Made by a program: the position numbers and the translations under genes. From positions 50,006 through 114,005 of the forward strand of contig JAXGGA010002816.1 of assembly GCA_038373865.1 (NCBI GenBank): 64,000 nt of DNA. The letters run 5' to 3'. Positions 12,780 to 25,090 of the stretch are shown in pieces. The notes under the pieces are model-generated. The model was not told where the DNA came from, searched no databases, and worked only from the letters and a program-made list of their open reading frames with translations. Origin of the DNA: Uloborus plumipes (taxonomy: Eukaryota > Arthropoda > Arachnida > Araneae > Uloboridae). Each line of letters begins with the position of its first letter. Position 1 is the stretch's first letter.

Positions 12780-13527
12780 GTATGTTTTTTATATAAAATT
12801 ATCCTCACAAGTATTTCAAACTAATGATAATGCATTTATAAGTTACTCATAATGTAAGAGACTTATGAGGAATTGATGGTGCCTTTATTGACATGTAGCA
12901 CTTTTAAGACTAAACTAGAAAGCAACTTAACTTGACACTGAACGTCACTACGGGCGGAGCATATAAGAGCTCACAAGCAGTCAGCGATCTCCTCTAATTC
13001 GCCAGTAGGCTGTGACGTTTTATCTAGCTCGTTTTTCATAGGCTAACGTCACGCTGACGAAACGATGCTGTTGTCAAGAAAGGTTGCAGAGTAGTACAGC
13101 AATGTTTTAAGAATTTATGTTGATTCTACTGATTCACTTTTAGTTGACTATTTTAAACCTGCATCATACTCATTATCCGTTAAGTAATGAATATATAATG
13201 AAACTTCAAACGCTTTTTAATAAGCAACATACAGTAGGTAGATTTTTAGAGTGTAGAGTGCAAAATACTCTTTAATAAATTGGCATGATTTTCCTGACAC
13301 TTGTGTCCATAAATTTAGAGCAGGGGTGGCCAACCCGCGGCACGCGTGCCACAATGTGGCACGGCAGAGCAGCAACAGTGGCACGCGGAGACTTTTTGAA
13401 AAAATTCCAAAATTGAGGGAAAAATGTCGATCTCAAAAATAGTGATGAAAATAAAACCCTTGAACTGATGAATATAATAATATAATGACGATTAAGTGTC
13501 AGGAGGCTGGCTTACAAATTGACTTAA

Positions 13528-16500
13528 CCCTTTAAGCGGTTTGCCCGTACAGCGTACGTGCTGCCCGAAATTGGCCTCATCTGGTTTGCCCGTACGGCGT
13601 ATGGGCATCGATATTTTCTGACTTCCTTTTCTGGTTTGCTCGAATTTTTCATTATTGAAAGAGACTATTAAGTAGTAGGGTGGAGCGAAAAAAATGAATT
13701 TTTGATTTTCGTAAACGGGTACCTTTCATTTACTGTGAATGAGGAAAAGTAACAATTCTGTAAAATATTTCACTTTTGCGACGTCATCTTTAGTCTGCGC
13801 ATTTAGCCTAAAGTTTGGAAATTTTTGATTTTTATTGAATTTTTCAAATTTTTTTAAAAAATATTGCAAATGATAAAACAAGTGACGAGTGGTTATTAAA
13901 TGGAAGAAAAAGGTTTGAAATATACAAAGAATTTTTTAAAACCATTTTAGATTATTATTTCAGTTCGTGCATTGCGCTCTAAGTTCATCAAATTTCCCAA
14001 AATTTCTGATATTTTCGGCATTTTTTAACTCAGTATTTCCTCTCAATATTCACTTGAAGTGTCTTCAAACTTGTTTTTATTCATTTTGTTATTACTTTGA
14101 ACCCTGCAACTCTTCGCTAGCTCATGTGGAACTACCCAGGGCTCACCACGAGGAGGTGACCGCACCTCTAGTCCTACACGCGTGAACCCTTCCTTCCAGC
14201 CAATGCAAGCACGTATTTACATTTCTTAGACACGTCTTTCACAGTTAAATTGTTCCTTTGTGTCGTAAATTGATCAAATATTTCTGTCAGATATCCTCGT
14301 TTTTACTAAACTTTTTCTTTTCCTGTGATTACATACCAATTTTTAAGAGCTTGTAACCTATTTGACAGCTTTTTCAACTGACTGAGTCTTGAATGGCGGT
14401 TTAAAAAGAGCGCATTCAGAAATCATATTTAAATTCTCAGCTTCCATAATCTTTGTAAGTATTGTGTTGTTAAATTAGCTGTACAAGGTAGCTTTGTAAT
14501 TTCCACATCATGGCAAGAAATCATATCGATGTATACTGACTTTTGATTTATGTATGTAATGTATGAAAATAGATTTGTGTCTATTTTTTCGGATCTGAAG
14601 CGTTCTCACTTGTTTGCTTGTTTGTTTTCCACATTGAGCCTTTATAATACGATTTAAAACAAGTTCCTTTATATGCTCTCTCTTATGAACTAACCAGATT
14701 ATTTCCCGGCGTTGCCTGGGTGCTTATTAATACAACATAGCTCTAAAAAATATTTGAATGAATTCTATGCACATAGGAATATAAAAATTTATTTCATGCT
14801 TAAAAAGAAATAGTTGAGCCTTAAATGGATAATTCATTGTTGATCGTAATCTTTGTAGAAAAATACTCCTATTTAAATGTGTTACATTTTATAAATTTGT
14901 GTGCTTGAAGTCTTATCTCTACTACTCTATCTATTCAAAATTGGAAGAAAATGGCCATTTTGAGACAAAAGATTTCAAATTTGGGCTTTTTGGATTTTTT
15001 TTAAATTTCAAAACCCCTGCCTATGTGAATTCTAATGCATCAGGGAACCTCTGTGCCAAGTTTGTTGAAAATCCGACGAAAACTGGATTTGTATAAGGAA
15101 CAAACATTCATACATTTGATAACAGCATATTTCTTGGGTGCAAAGTATACATTGTTTTGAATAGATGTGAATACAATTTTCTGCTTTTTTTTGGAGAGAT
15201 AATCTTTAAAATCTCACACAAATTCATAGCTAAATTAGTAACGTCTGTACTTCATCCTAAAAGAGCAAGGAACCTTATACCCGCGAAAGTTATGAACTCT
15301 TTTAAAAATTATTGTCTAAAGATTGTTTGCTGTAGTCAACATCTGACTAGGGAAAGCTGTCTTGGACTTCTGTTTCACATTTTTTTGGATATTTTCCTAG
15401 TCAAAACTACCTTGCTCATCTCATGAAGTTACTGTTGCTCAGTACTTGTACCATTTTTATTGTGAAAATCATTCTGATCAATGACAAATTCTATAGGTTC
15501 ATATTGAACTGATTTGAAAGTATGACATGTTTAGCTTCATCTAACAGGCCCAAAAATCACTTTGGTCCACTGGTAGGTACATCTAGCTTTTGCAAAAAAA
15601 GCAGCAAATTAAGTTCATTCAAATGTAATTGGCAAATGTTCCATTACAGAGGTCTACCAAGTTTTTCTTCCAGTTTCCGTATTACACCTTTATTTTCCTG
15701 TCTTTGTAGTGCATCCATCAAAACCAATGCAAACAATTTCCTACTCAAAGAAACAATTTATTGTTTCTGACTTGTCTAAGAAATGTAAATGTATGCTCTC
15801 ATCGGTTGGAAGCAAGGGGAGCGCGAGTGGCACCAAAGTGCGGCCACTTCCTCGTGGTGAGTCCTGGGTAATTTCAAGGAGCAAGCATAGAGTTGAGTAG
15901 TTCAAAGAAACAACAAAATGATTAAGAAAATGTTTTGAAGGCACTTTTAGTAAATATTGAGAGGAAATATTGAATTATAAAATTTCTGCTAATATTGAAA
16001 ATATCGGAAATTTCTGAAAATTTGATGAAATTTGGGCCTAATGCGCAGACTGAAATCATAATCTGAAATTATTTTTAAAAATTTCTTGCAAAATTTCAAA
16101 CCTTTTTCTTCCATTTAATAACCACCCGTCACTAGTTTTATCATTTGCAATATTTTTTAAAAAATTTGAAAAATCTAAAAAAAATCTAAAATTTCAAAAC
16201 TTTAGGCCAAATGCGCAGACTAAAAATGACGTCGCAAAAGTGAAATATTTTACAGAATTGTTACTTTTCCTCATTCACAGTAAATGAAAGGTACCCGTTT
16301 ACGAAAATCAAAAATTCATTTTTTTCGCTCCACCCTATTAAGTAGTATTATTTTTCAACAGATAGTGTGGCTTGTCCATCTAAATGGAATGCTTTTCATC
16401 CAAAAAAGGTTACAGAAAGATTTTTTTCCATATTTTCGACATTGCTGTGTGGAACTCATATGTTGTCTACCGTAAAAACGGAGAAGCATTAAAAACGAAA

Positions 16501-16621
16501 GAAAAAAATTAAAAAATTCCTAATATTCTTATTCTGTTAAGTATGGTACTTAACTATATGCAATAAAAAAATATGCCTTTTTTGGAAGCATTTCTGGTAA
16601 AATAATTGACCACTTAAAGGG
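13528..16621. mobile_element. piggyBac-like MITE (TTAA target) split by another element
   Basis: The inverted ends CCCTTTAAGCGGT / CCCTTTAAGTGGT lie directly inside TTAA at 13524-13527 and 16622-16625. A TTAA duplication and CCCTTT-type ends are characteristic of piggyBac. Without the 2.66-kb insertion at 13678-16335 it is only about 430 bp and non-coding. It is the middle layer of a three-level nest. Confidence 0.82.
13678..16335. mobile_element. long-terminal-inverted-repeat (foldback/MULE-like) element
   Basis: It starts GGGTGGAGCGAAAAAAATGA and ends with its complement. The inverted arms stay alignable for at least 550 bp (about 13678-14230 against 15790-16335), including 'gacgtca' and 'ctcaccacgagga' landmarks. 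Flanking duplication TATTAAGTAGTA is 12 bp, or 8-10 bp if the ends are taken as TAGGG or AGGG. Long inverted repeats plus a roughly 9-bp duplication suggest a Mutator-like element; this is inference. The centre (14230-15790) has no recognised coding sequence. Confidence 0.78.
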
Positions 16622-18180
16622 TTAACTACAACATTGCAAAGTACTTAGCGTTAGCTTTGGACATCCAACGAAAGCTGTGACGCTACAGACAATGCTTTCT
16701 AAAGCATATTTGTGCTTGACACGAATGAAACTTTTGATGCTGCAGAATGGTTTCTTGATATGTTATAGTTTCAGCTATGGGTGCTGAAATTAAAAAAAAA
16801 AAAAGTTAACTCTGCAACTAAAATTAAGAAACCAGATTGGACAAAATTCGGTATGGTTGCCCAAACAAAGACCCTTAAATTGTTTTTGTTACATTACTTG
16901 AAAATAATTTTGGAAAAAAAAACTTCATAAGTATCATCGAATTATTTATCACAAACTCCTTGCCAAGGAATTAGACTTTTTCTCTGTTGGTGACCCTGTA
17001 GAGTTCACTGTATTAACAAACTACGAATTAGAGCTCTGAATGTTTTGTGAACTTTTCCCAGGAGAAAAAGGAGAGCATGACAAGTTACTCCTTCATTGAA
17101 ATGTGCAATAGCTGTCCAGAGAAAAAATAGTCATAAGATTTTAGGGAGTTCTTTTTTTTTTCTTAATGCTTGGAAGGAAAGCAATGAGGACTTGCTACTT
17201 AGGAATGAAGAACAGCAAATGAATTTAGTTTGCTCATCGTATCTCTTATTATCCGGCGTTTAAGTAATTTATATTTATGATTGCACAAAAAAAGTTTCTA
17301 AAACCAGTACAGGCCATCTACATTCTTTTATGATGAAACTTCAGTTTCTTTCTCTCTACTTTGGAGAAAAAGGAATAAAGCATTAAATTAAATACTGAAA
17401 GTATCAACCCAAATTTAATAATTTTCCAATAATATATAGAGAAAATTTTACACCTATTTTAAGTATACATTCAGTGTTAGGTTTGATGATTTTTAGGATC
17501 ATAAAAACAAAATGCTGATCTTGTTTCTGATTACAGACCCTTTTCAACTGACCTTTTACATTGGTAATCAAATATAAGAGCTTACTTCAACCGAAAGTCA
17601 TCCACGTTATATAGAAGTTTGGAAATTTGTATCGACTAATTTTTTGTCACATTTGCACACTTTTGCCGTCTGATGCTGTTGTAGATTTGGTTCAAAATAA
17701 GCTTCTAAACAAATACTTTTTGTTATGAATGCAGAAAAATCTAAATACTGTTGAATAATTTATTGATAGCACTTAAAACACTTAAACTTTTTAGGATTCT
17801 CGAGAACTAATCCTAAAGTGAAAAACTTGGTAAAAGAGATACCACATTAAGTACAGACTGTTTAATTTTTAGAATACAATGTTTGATGTTATTTGTTTCT
17901 TTTTTAAGCATAAGCCAACAGACAGAACCTATAAATGTGTTTATTAACGATAACTCTTAAGTTCGGACTTGTTTTATCTTTATTATCATTTACATTTCAA
18001 TTTCTCAGATTTACGAGAAAAAATGTTTCGTTTGAGTAAGAATTACATCCAACATAAAATCTATTTTTAACTTTTTTAAAAAAATTCAGTTTGTTTGAAA
18101 AATACAATGTGACACGCTAAGCTTTTCCTCCCCAGATAGTGGCACTCTCCCTAAAAAGGTTAGCCACCCCTGATTTAGAG

Positions 18181-19170
18181 CATGGGAGAAGAGCTGATGT
18201 ATTGTGGGGACTTTTTTTTTTTTTTTGGAAAATTCATTATTAGTGGAAATTATTTGAAAATATTCATTACTATGCATATTGAGCAAATGTCAGTTCGCAT
18301 GTTATTTTAACCACGTAAATGAAAAATTTTCTGCATAAAAGTGAATTGAGCGCTAAACTTTTGATTCTCCAGTTTTTTTTTCTAAACTTACTTATGCCCA
18401 CGTTTTTCTAACATTTTTTTTCAATTTTTATCTGCTTAAAACTCTTACTTGGAATGGTTACATTTTAGGCGAAAAATAGTTCACCGTTGTCATATTTATT
18501 AAGTTATTTAACGTCCTGTTTATGGGATATTTTGCAGATATGTGAGCAAAATATGACCTTACTTGACTTTACTTTCGCAAAGTAACATTACAGAAGGCAT
18601 CTCTGATCAATTTTAAGCAAATCATTTTAAAATAGTTTAATTTTATGAAAAATAAGATCGCAAAAAAAATTACTTTCTGTGGCTACCCATGCTAGATCGT
18701 TGCTTGACTGATTTGTCTGAAAATAGCTGTCAATAAATAAACTTTGGCGTCCAAATAGTGGCTCTAACTGGTTTTCTCAAGAAGAAGGACTATTTAACTT
18801 GTGAAAAACAGCTTTAGTAAAAGGATATACTCATTACAGAGTTTTGTATGCAGTAACTAAAAAGCGTCCCGTTTTTAGGCTACTGGGAATAAATGGGTTA
18901 AGGGAGAAAGCACAAAAAAGAATTTATGTGTCGTAAAAATACCGGTATCAATCCAAATTAAATCAGTAAACAAATATTGAAAAATAAAAATGTTTCGTTT
19001 CGGTTTCTTTTGTTCGATTCTGAATGTTCCTAAAAAATGCTTATCAATATCGCCTACGAAGAGATTTAATGCATACTTTGATCCTGAGCTAAACAGCGGA
19101 TTTGATTCAGATAAACTGTGACAGATCTTTAGGCGTAGAAGATATTCATAAAATGATTTTTTCATTTGAT
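18181..19170. other. intronic AT-rich stretch, nothing recognised
   Basis: This lies between the hAT-like element and the next MITE, inside the 22.5-kb intron. No gene, repeat boundary or RNA signature seen. Confidence 0.5.
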
Positions 19171-19172
19171 TA

Positions 19173-19610
19173 CACTGTGAAAAATGAATGTTGTCTTTAC
19201 AGTATAATACAGCTAATTTTATAGTAATAAACTATAAAAATTGCCAATTTTACAGTAATAAACTAAAATTTCCCGTTTTACAGTACTAAATTGTAAAATT
19301 GCTAATTTTACAGTACTAAATTGTAAATTTGCTAATTTTACAGTAGTAAACTGTAAAATTGCCAATTTTACAGTTTATTACCGTGCATTTTACAGTTTTA
19401 AACTGGAACCTCCGCTGCCAGTATTATACTGTTGTTTTTACAGTATAATATAGCCAATTTTTACGGAAATAAATGGTTAAAATTTTTAACTTTACAGTAA
19501 AAAACTGTAAAAGTGCTAGTTTCAGTTTATTACTGCACATTTTACAGTTTTAAATTGGAGCCTTGGCTGATAGTATTATACTTTAAAAATAACAGTTCAT
19601 TTTTACAGTG
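19173..19610. mobile_element. MITE, CACTG family copy B
   Basis: The 438-bp element has TA duplications at 19171-19172 and 19611-19612. Its ends are CACTGTGAAAAATGAATG and the complement of AACAGTTCATTTTTACAGTG. The interior has repeated 'aattttacagta(g/c)taaactgtaaaattg' units. Confidence 0.85.
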
Positions 19611-19612
19611 TA

Positions 19613-20212
19613 TTTCAAAATATTTTTTTGAACAATTTAAAAGATTTTACGATATTCCCTACGGGTTACCTTGCTCATAAAAGCATACTACAAAATTATT
19701 TTTCAACTTTGAAAAATAGAAGCAGTTATAAATCTTCTAAACATGATTTTATGTTTTCGTGTTCAGAAATAGAAAAAAATATTGATAGAAACATAAATGC
19801 TATTTCCCGCAGTCTTAACTTCGACGCAGGATAGACTAATTGATTGAATGTGAAGTGAAGATCGAAAGGCGCAAATGATTTTATTGTATATAAATGATTC
19901 TTGAGATGAAAAGGTTTCATTATTATTTTTTGTTTGGCGACGAAAAACAGATAAAATTCGAGGTGCTTAATTTTTCATTAAAAAAAATGCTTCGAACAAT
20001 TATTTATTTCTTTTCACCTAAATCACTCTTATAAATTTACTTTTTTAAATTTTTTGCCCCCCTTTTTTTCTTTTTCTTTCTTGGCGACGATTAAACAAAA
20101 TTCCCTATTAAAAAACACGGACAAATTGCTACATAAAAACTTCATTCTTTATTTGACTATTCATTCATTTTTAACGATTTAGACTCGAAATTTTACATTA
20201 GGAGAAATAACT
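19613..20212. other. AT-rich stretch, nothing recognised
   Basis: Low-complexity intronic DNA with T-runs and no gene or element boundary seen. Confidence 0.45.
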
Positions 20213-22625
20213 TTTGAGTCCATGTCAAATGTCCCAAATTTCGAGAAAATCCCCACTCGACTCCCTCCGATTTTGATGATTTTTTTTTTTTTTGGATGTA
20301 GATATGAGACTTGCATGAAGTCATACCAAATTATAGCTCCATAAGCCAATAAAATTATTTTTTAAAGGCCTCTTTTTCGTGTCTTGAAAAAAATGACCAA
20401 ATCCCACCAATCCATCCAAAATGACCATTTGTGCTTTTATTGCTCACGACCTAAGATGATTATCAGGCTCAAATTTAGTGATTATGATCACTGTTTAATG
20501 TAGAGTAGCCTAATTGTGTAACAAAAGCTCATTGCGCTGTAGATTTTTTACAATTTGCTGCCAAAGCTGGTTAAAAATCGTTTTTTGCCAAATTTCTACC
20601 ACACGTTGTCAGCTTGTATCTGTAGAGAGAATGACTTTCTTAAGATAATTCTTATTCTTCCCTTGTTTGTAGATTGTTAGTATGTCCAACAGGTGTGCAA
20701 GTGCCATCTTGATAGCTCAAAAACTTGCTGAATTATCCGAGCTGAAATTCCAGTCAAAAATGTTTTTCCTCAATTTTGTCTCAATTTCAAAGGGCAATAT
20801 CTCAAAAGTGTCATCTTGAATTTCAATTTTCTTTGCATTTTTGGAAAGAGAACACTTTTCTTAACTAGAAAACGTTGGTTTTATGTTTGAGACAAACCAG
20901 TTTCAAGGGGATATTGAAAGGGGACAGATCAAAAATATGTACGTTATTCTACGTGAAATCAAAGAAAAAAAGGCATAGACCTTAAAAGTTCTTGTCAATT
21001 TGCTCTAATAAAATTTAAAGGAGCTATTGTACTTATGTTCTGATGAAAAAAAACCTTTTTTAGATATTTTTGAACTTTAGTTTTTGTGTGCGCATCCGTA
21101 AAAACTCAAGAAATGGCAAAAAATAAAGTTTCACTTTTAACAAAAAGAATTTTTTTTTATCGCTGCTATAAGAGCTTGAGTCTTTTCTAGGAGTTATCTT
21201 AAAACTCTTAGAACAGAATTTCGGATGATATGTCACTTTGCAAGGTGTCATTAATATTTTAAGGTCATAAAAAGCATTGTTTCCTTTTCAAAAAATTAAA
21301 AATAAAAATAATTAATAAATGAGATAAATAAAACAATTAATATGGTGCGTATGTGATAAAAATATATATAATGGGACTGCAAAACTATCATTCTAAAAAG
21401 CAATAACGAAAGTTTTGGATAGTGTTGAATATTGCAATTATTTCCGCCATGTAAATGATAACAATAGTAAATGAAAATATGATAAGTAGTGATTGAAAAT
21501 CCTTTCTTTATACTGCCGAGATGCCTAGATATTCAGCCTATGATTGCAATTTGCCCATAAAGAAAAATGATGAAAAATGGGAAAATGCTTTTTATGACCT
21601 TGAAATATTTAATGACCTACAACCTTGCCAAGTGACATATCATCCGAAATTATATTTCAAGAGCTTTAAAATAACACATCTCAAGCTCTTATAGCAGCGA
21701 TAAAAAGATAATTCTTTTTGTTAAAAACGAAACTTTATTTTTTGCCATTTCTTGAGTTGTTACGGATGCGCACACAAAAACTAACGTTCAAAAATATCTA
21801 AAAAAGGTTTTTTTTTATCAGAACATAAGTATAACAGCTCCTGTAAGTTTTAATAGAACAAATTGACATGAACTTTTAAGATGTATGTCTTTTTTTCTTT
21901 GATTTCACGCGGAATGACGTACACATTTTTGATCTGCAATATCCCCTTGAAACTGGTTTGTCTCAAAAATAAGAATAACGTGTTTTAGTTAAGAAAAGTG
22001 TGCTCTTTCCAATAATGTAAAGAAAGTTGAAATTCAAGATGGCCCTTTTGAGATATTGCCCCTTGAAATTAAGACAAAATTGAGATAAAAATTTTTTTTG
22101 ACTAATTTCAACTCGCATAATTCAGCAATTATTTGAGCTATCAAGATGCCACTGGCACACCTTTTGGACGAACTATCAGGCTACAAACGAGGAAAAAATT
22201 AACTTCAGAAAGTCATTCTCTCAGCAGATACAAGCTGATAACGTATGGTCAAAATTTGCCAAAATACGATTTTGTACAAACTTTGGCAGCAAATTGTAAA
22301 AAATATGCAGTGCATTGAGCTTTTGTTACACGAGTAGGTTATTCTACGCTAAACAGTGATCAGAATCACCAAATTTGAGCCATATAATCGTCTTAGGTAG
22401 CAAGCAAAAGAAGCACAAACTTGACGATTTGGTCATTTTTTTTTCAAGACACGAAAAAGAGGGCTTTACGAAATGATTTATATTGGCTGAACGATAGGGC
22501 TGATGGAGCTATAATTTGGTATGGCTTCATGCAAATCTAAAATGAACTTCCAAGAAAATTTTCATCAAAATCGGAGGGGGTCGAGTGGGGACGCCTCGTA
22601 CACTTGACATGGAATGACCCTTTTG
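20213..22625. repeat. 2.4-kb foldback element (about 1.05-kb inverted arms)
   Basis: The left arm (about 20213-21290) and right arm (about 21580-22625) are inverted copies around a ~300-bp spacer. Landmarks pair in order: the 'ccatgtcaa' ends, 'ccccactcga', 'atttgctgccaaag', 'tgcgcacacaaaaact' and 'atgatatgtcacttgg'-type sequence near the loop. The arms differ by scattered substitutions and small indels, so it is not recent. No coding frame shared by both arms. Target duplications could not be defined. Confidence 0.85.
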
Positions 22626-22898
22626 TATTTTAGTTCAACTATTTGCCCTTCATGTACATTTAAACACTACAAAAATTGCTTGAAGGTAAAATGTTCCTTG
22701 TGAAAAGTGCATTAATACTGAAACTTATCGAAACGTGACTTGAGAAAAAGAATTTGATAGCATTTTCATATTAACACTTTTTTTTGCGTGAAATAGGCAC
22801 ATTTTCTTCAACAGAACTCTGTTTTAAATGTTAAAAAGTTGTATTTGAAACCTAAGTTGAGGGACAAATTTTCTGACCTGAGAAAATCGAAGCTGTTA

Positions 22899-23742
22899 GG
22901 GGAAGACCGCCTATATTGGACCCCCTAAGAACAGGAAGCCTGTGTTGCTCAATGTGAAGAAAAACAGAAATGCAAAATAGGTCATCGTAAGCTAAATTTA
23001 ATCAGGAACCACCCTAGGAGCTTACATTTTCTGAAAATATGAAAAATATTTAAAAAAAAAATCCAGCATAAATTTTATTTAAGTTAATAACACTATGCTT
23101 AACAACCTGAAACTGCAGCTTAATGGATGAAGAGAAAAAAAAACATACATTTTAAGAAGTTGCAGCTTTTGCTTAATAAAAATGTTTTTGATAAAAATTT
23201 TTAAATGAATATCATGAATAGGTGTTAAAGTATGCTTAAAATAAGTTTAACTACGCTATTAAATAAGACGAATCACTTATTTTATGTTACGATAATGAAA
23301 AAGTTTTGTTTAAAATCATATTCTTAAATTGGACCACCGGTCCAAATAGGAAAATTATTTCGGTCCAGTAAAGGAAAACACGTCATTTTTTATTCTTCCA
23401 CTCATTGTACTGTCAAAAATTATCACAATCGCACATGTAAATACATTGATGTAATCCTTATTAAACATAGATTATAATACTGTAACAGAATTTTACCGCA
23501 ATTCTCAAGTTTTTGAGTTATTCTTCTAGAAACAAGTCCGCAAAATAAGATTTCGCACGCTTTCAACACAAATCAAGCCGTAACTCACGCTAAACAGTTC
23601 GAAGACTGGTGAAACTTCATACACATTGATTTTATTCCTAAAACTTTATACTTCTACTGTTAAAGTGTAGCACAGATCTCTGTACTAGATTTTAAGCCCG
23701 AGGTCCAATTTAAGCAGTGGTCCAATATAGGCGGTCTTCCCC
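22899..23742. mobile_element. TA-flanked MITE, GGGGAAGACCGCC termini
   Basis: The 844-bp element has perfect 24-bp inverted ends, starting GGGGAAGACCGCCTATATTG. TA lies at 22897-22898 and 23743-23744. The AT-rich interior has no open frame. The GGGGAA start and TA target are shared with the elements at 7310 and 23921, suggesting one broad superfamily. Confidence 0.88.
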
Positions 23743-23920
23743 TATATGAGAAAAGAAGTTCGTTTAGTTCTAGATGGAGCTACAAGCTACGAAGTCAAAA
23801 CATATCTTTCCCTGATTATTTACATATTTTACTGCCTTTTCACTGTCGACGGTTCTATTTCCAGAGCTCAGTTTGCTTTATTACAACTTAGACTGGGATG
23901 CGACCCCAATTTAATTAGTA

Positions 23921-25088
23921 GAAAAATGTGGGGCAAAGTAAAATATATATTTTTTTCAAAATGAACAACTTAGAAAATTAATATAAAAAGACCAAACATA
24001 AAGACAGATAAATGCATTTTGTAGTAGGAACTCATACTGAAATGTTACTTTTCGTTTTTGTTAGTATACTTAACTCTTCAATTTAAAAGTGAAAAATTTT
24101 CTCTTTTCCTCACAAATGGAGTAAAGTAACAACTGAACTATTTTTCGAATGAAAAAGCTTTTAATTGATGATTGAAAATATTTTTCTTCGAATAAATAAG
24201 TAAAATGATGAGTAAGGGATAAATGAATAAGAAATTAATAAATACATAAAGTAATTGAACGAATAAATTAATGCATTAATGCGTGAATAAATGAATAAAA
24301 TTAACTGGGTCACTTTAGAAATCATACACGTGACAAACTGTACTATTCATTTAAAATCAAAACATGCCTAATATTAAGTAAATAAATAATGCCCTAAAAA
24401 TCAGTGGGATCTCATTTAATATTTGAAATGCTAACCCCAAGAACTCTACCATTTTATAATTACAAAAATTATTTTTGATGAGCCACAAAATATCACAATG
24501 ACGCTTTCTAATTTACAACCAGCTTGTTTCATCAGGTCAGAGATAACTATTTTCAGACATCACTACATGTTAATTAGAGTAGCTAAAATAGTGCAGGAAT
24601 AACTGGCGCCACACATGGGTGCCCCTCCCCCCCCCCTCCCCCAATTTTACACAACCCTCTAGTGCTTTTTATTTTCACCTTCTTTTTTATTTTGTTTATT
24701 TTTTTAATATTACTTATCTTTTTTTTTTTTAAATTATAACGAATTTTTTTTATACATTATTTATTTTTAAGTTCGAATTATGCTCAGAATAGAATTGCTT
24801 TTTTTCCCTTCCAGACATTCCAAGCACACACACAAGCACATAAAATAAATAAATAAATAAAAATAATAATAAAGAAATAAAAGAAATAATTTAAATTAAA
24901 AAAAATAATTATAAATGATTTAAATAAACATTTAAATTAGTTTTAAAAAATCCCTCCTAAAAGTATTGATGGCGCAGCTTGAGCCATAATCCCCCCTCCC
25001 CTCCGTGGGCACCCCTGCCGCCGCAAACAGAATAAAATATTTTACCGTTTCACTTCGCTCCGATGATTCACATTGCCTAACATTCCCT
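23921..25088. mobile_element. TA-flanked element, GGGGAATGTGGGG family, copy 2
   Basis: The ends (GAAAAATGTGGGGCAAAGTA left; reads inward as GGGAATGTTAGGCAATGTGA right) and TA at 23919-23920 and 25089-25090 match the copy at 7310-8889. Interior landmarks also match (a 'gaaat(a/g)tta(t/c)ttttcgtttttg' block and a GAATAAATAA-rich block). A CAGGGGTGC-ended MITE has inserted at about 24612-25017. Confidence 0.72.
24612..25017. mobile_element. MITE with CAGGGGTGCCCAC ends, copy 1
   Basis: C-run/G-run ends (left ATGGGTGCCCCTCCCC; right GTGGGCACCCCTG) enclose an AT-rich interior of repeated AAATAAATAA. A sister copy in the opposite internal orientation lies at 39092-39553. CAGGGGTG ends suggest hAT affinity; the target duplication is not clear. 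Confidence 0.6.
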
Positions 25089-25090
25089 TA

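Larger units (their letters stand above)
13321..18172. mobile_element. hAT-like transposon, about 4.85 kb including nested insertions
   Basis: The termini are CAGGGGTGGCCAACC (left) and the imperfect complement GGTTAGCCACCCCTG (right), with an exact 8-bp target duplication ATTTAGAG at 13313-13320 and 18173-18180. CAGG ends and an 8-bp duplication place it in the hAT superfamily. A TTAA-type element (13528-16621) sits inside it, leaving about 1.75 kb of its own sequence. That remainder (about 16626-18172) has no long frame and I could not read a hAT transposase in it, so it is decayed or non-autonomous. Confidence 0.88.

Noticed and set aside
12951..12990. Promoter-like cluster: GGGCGG, ATATAAGAG, TCAGC
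   Set aside because: TATA-to-initiator spacing is only about 21 bp, it lies inside an intron, and no first exon follows.
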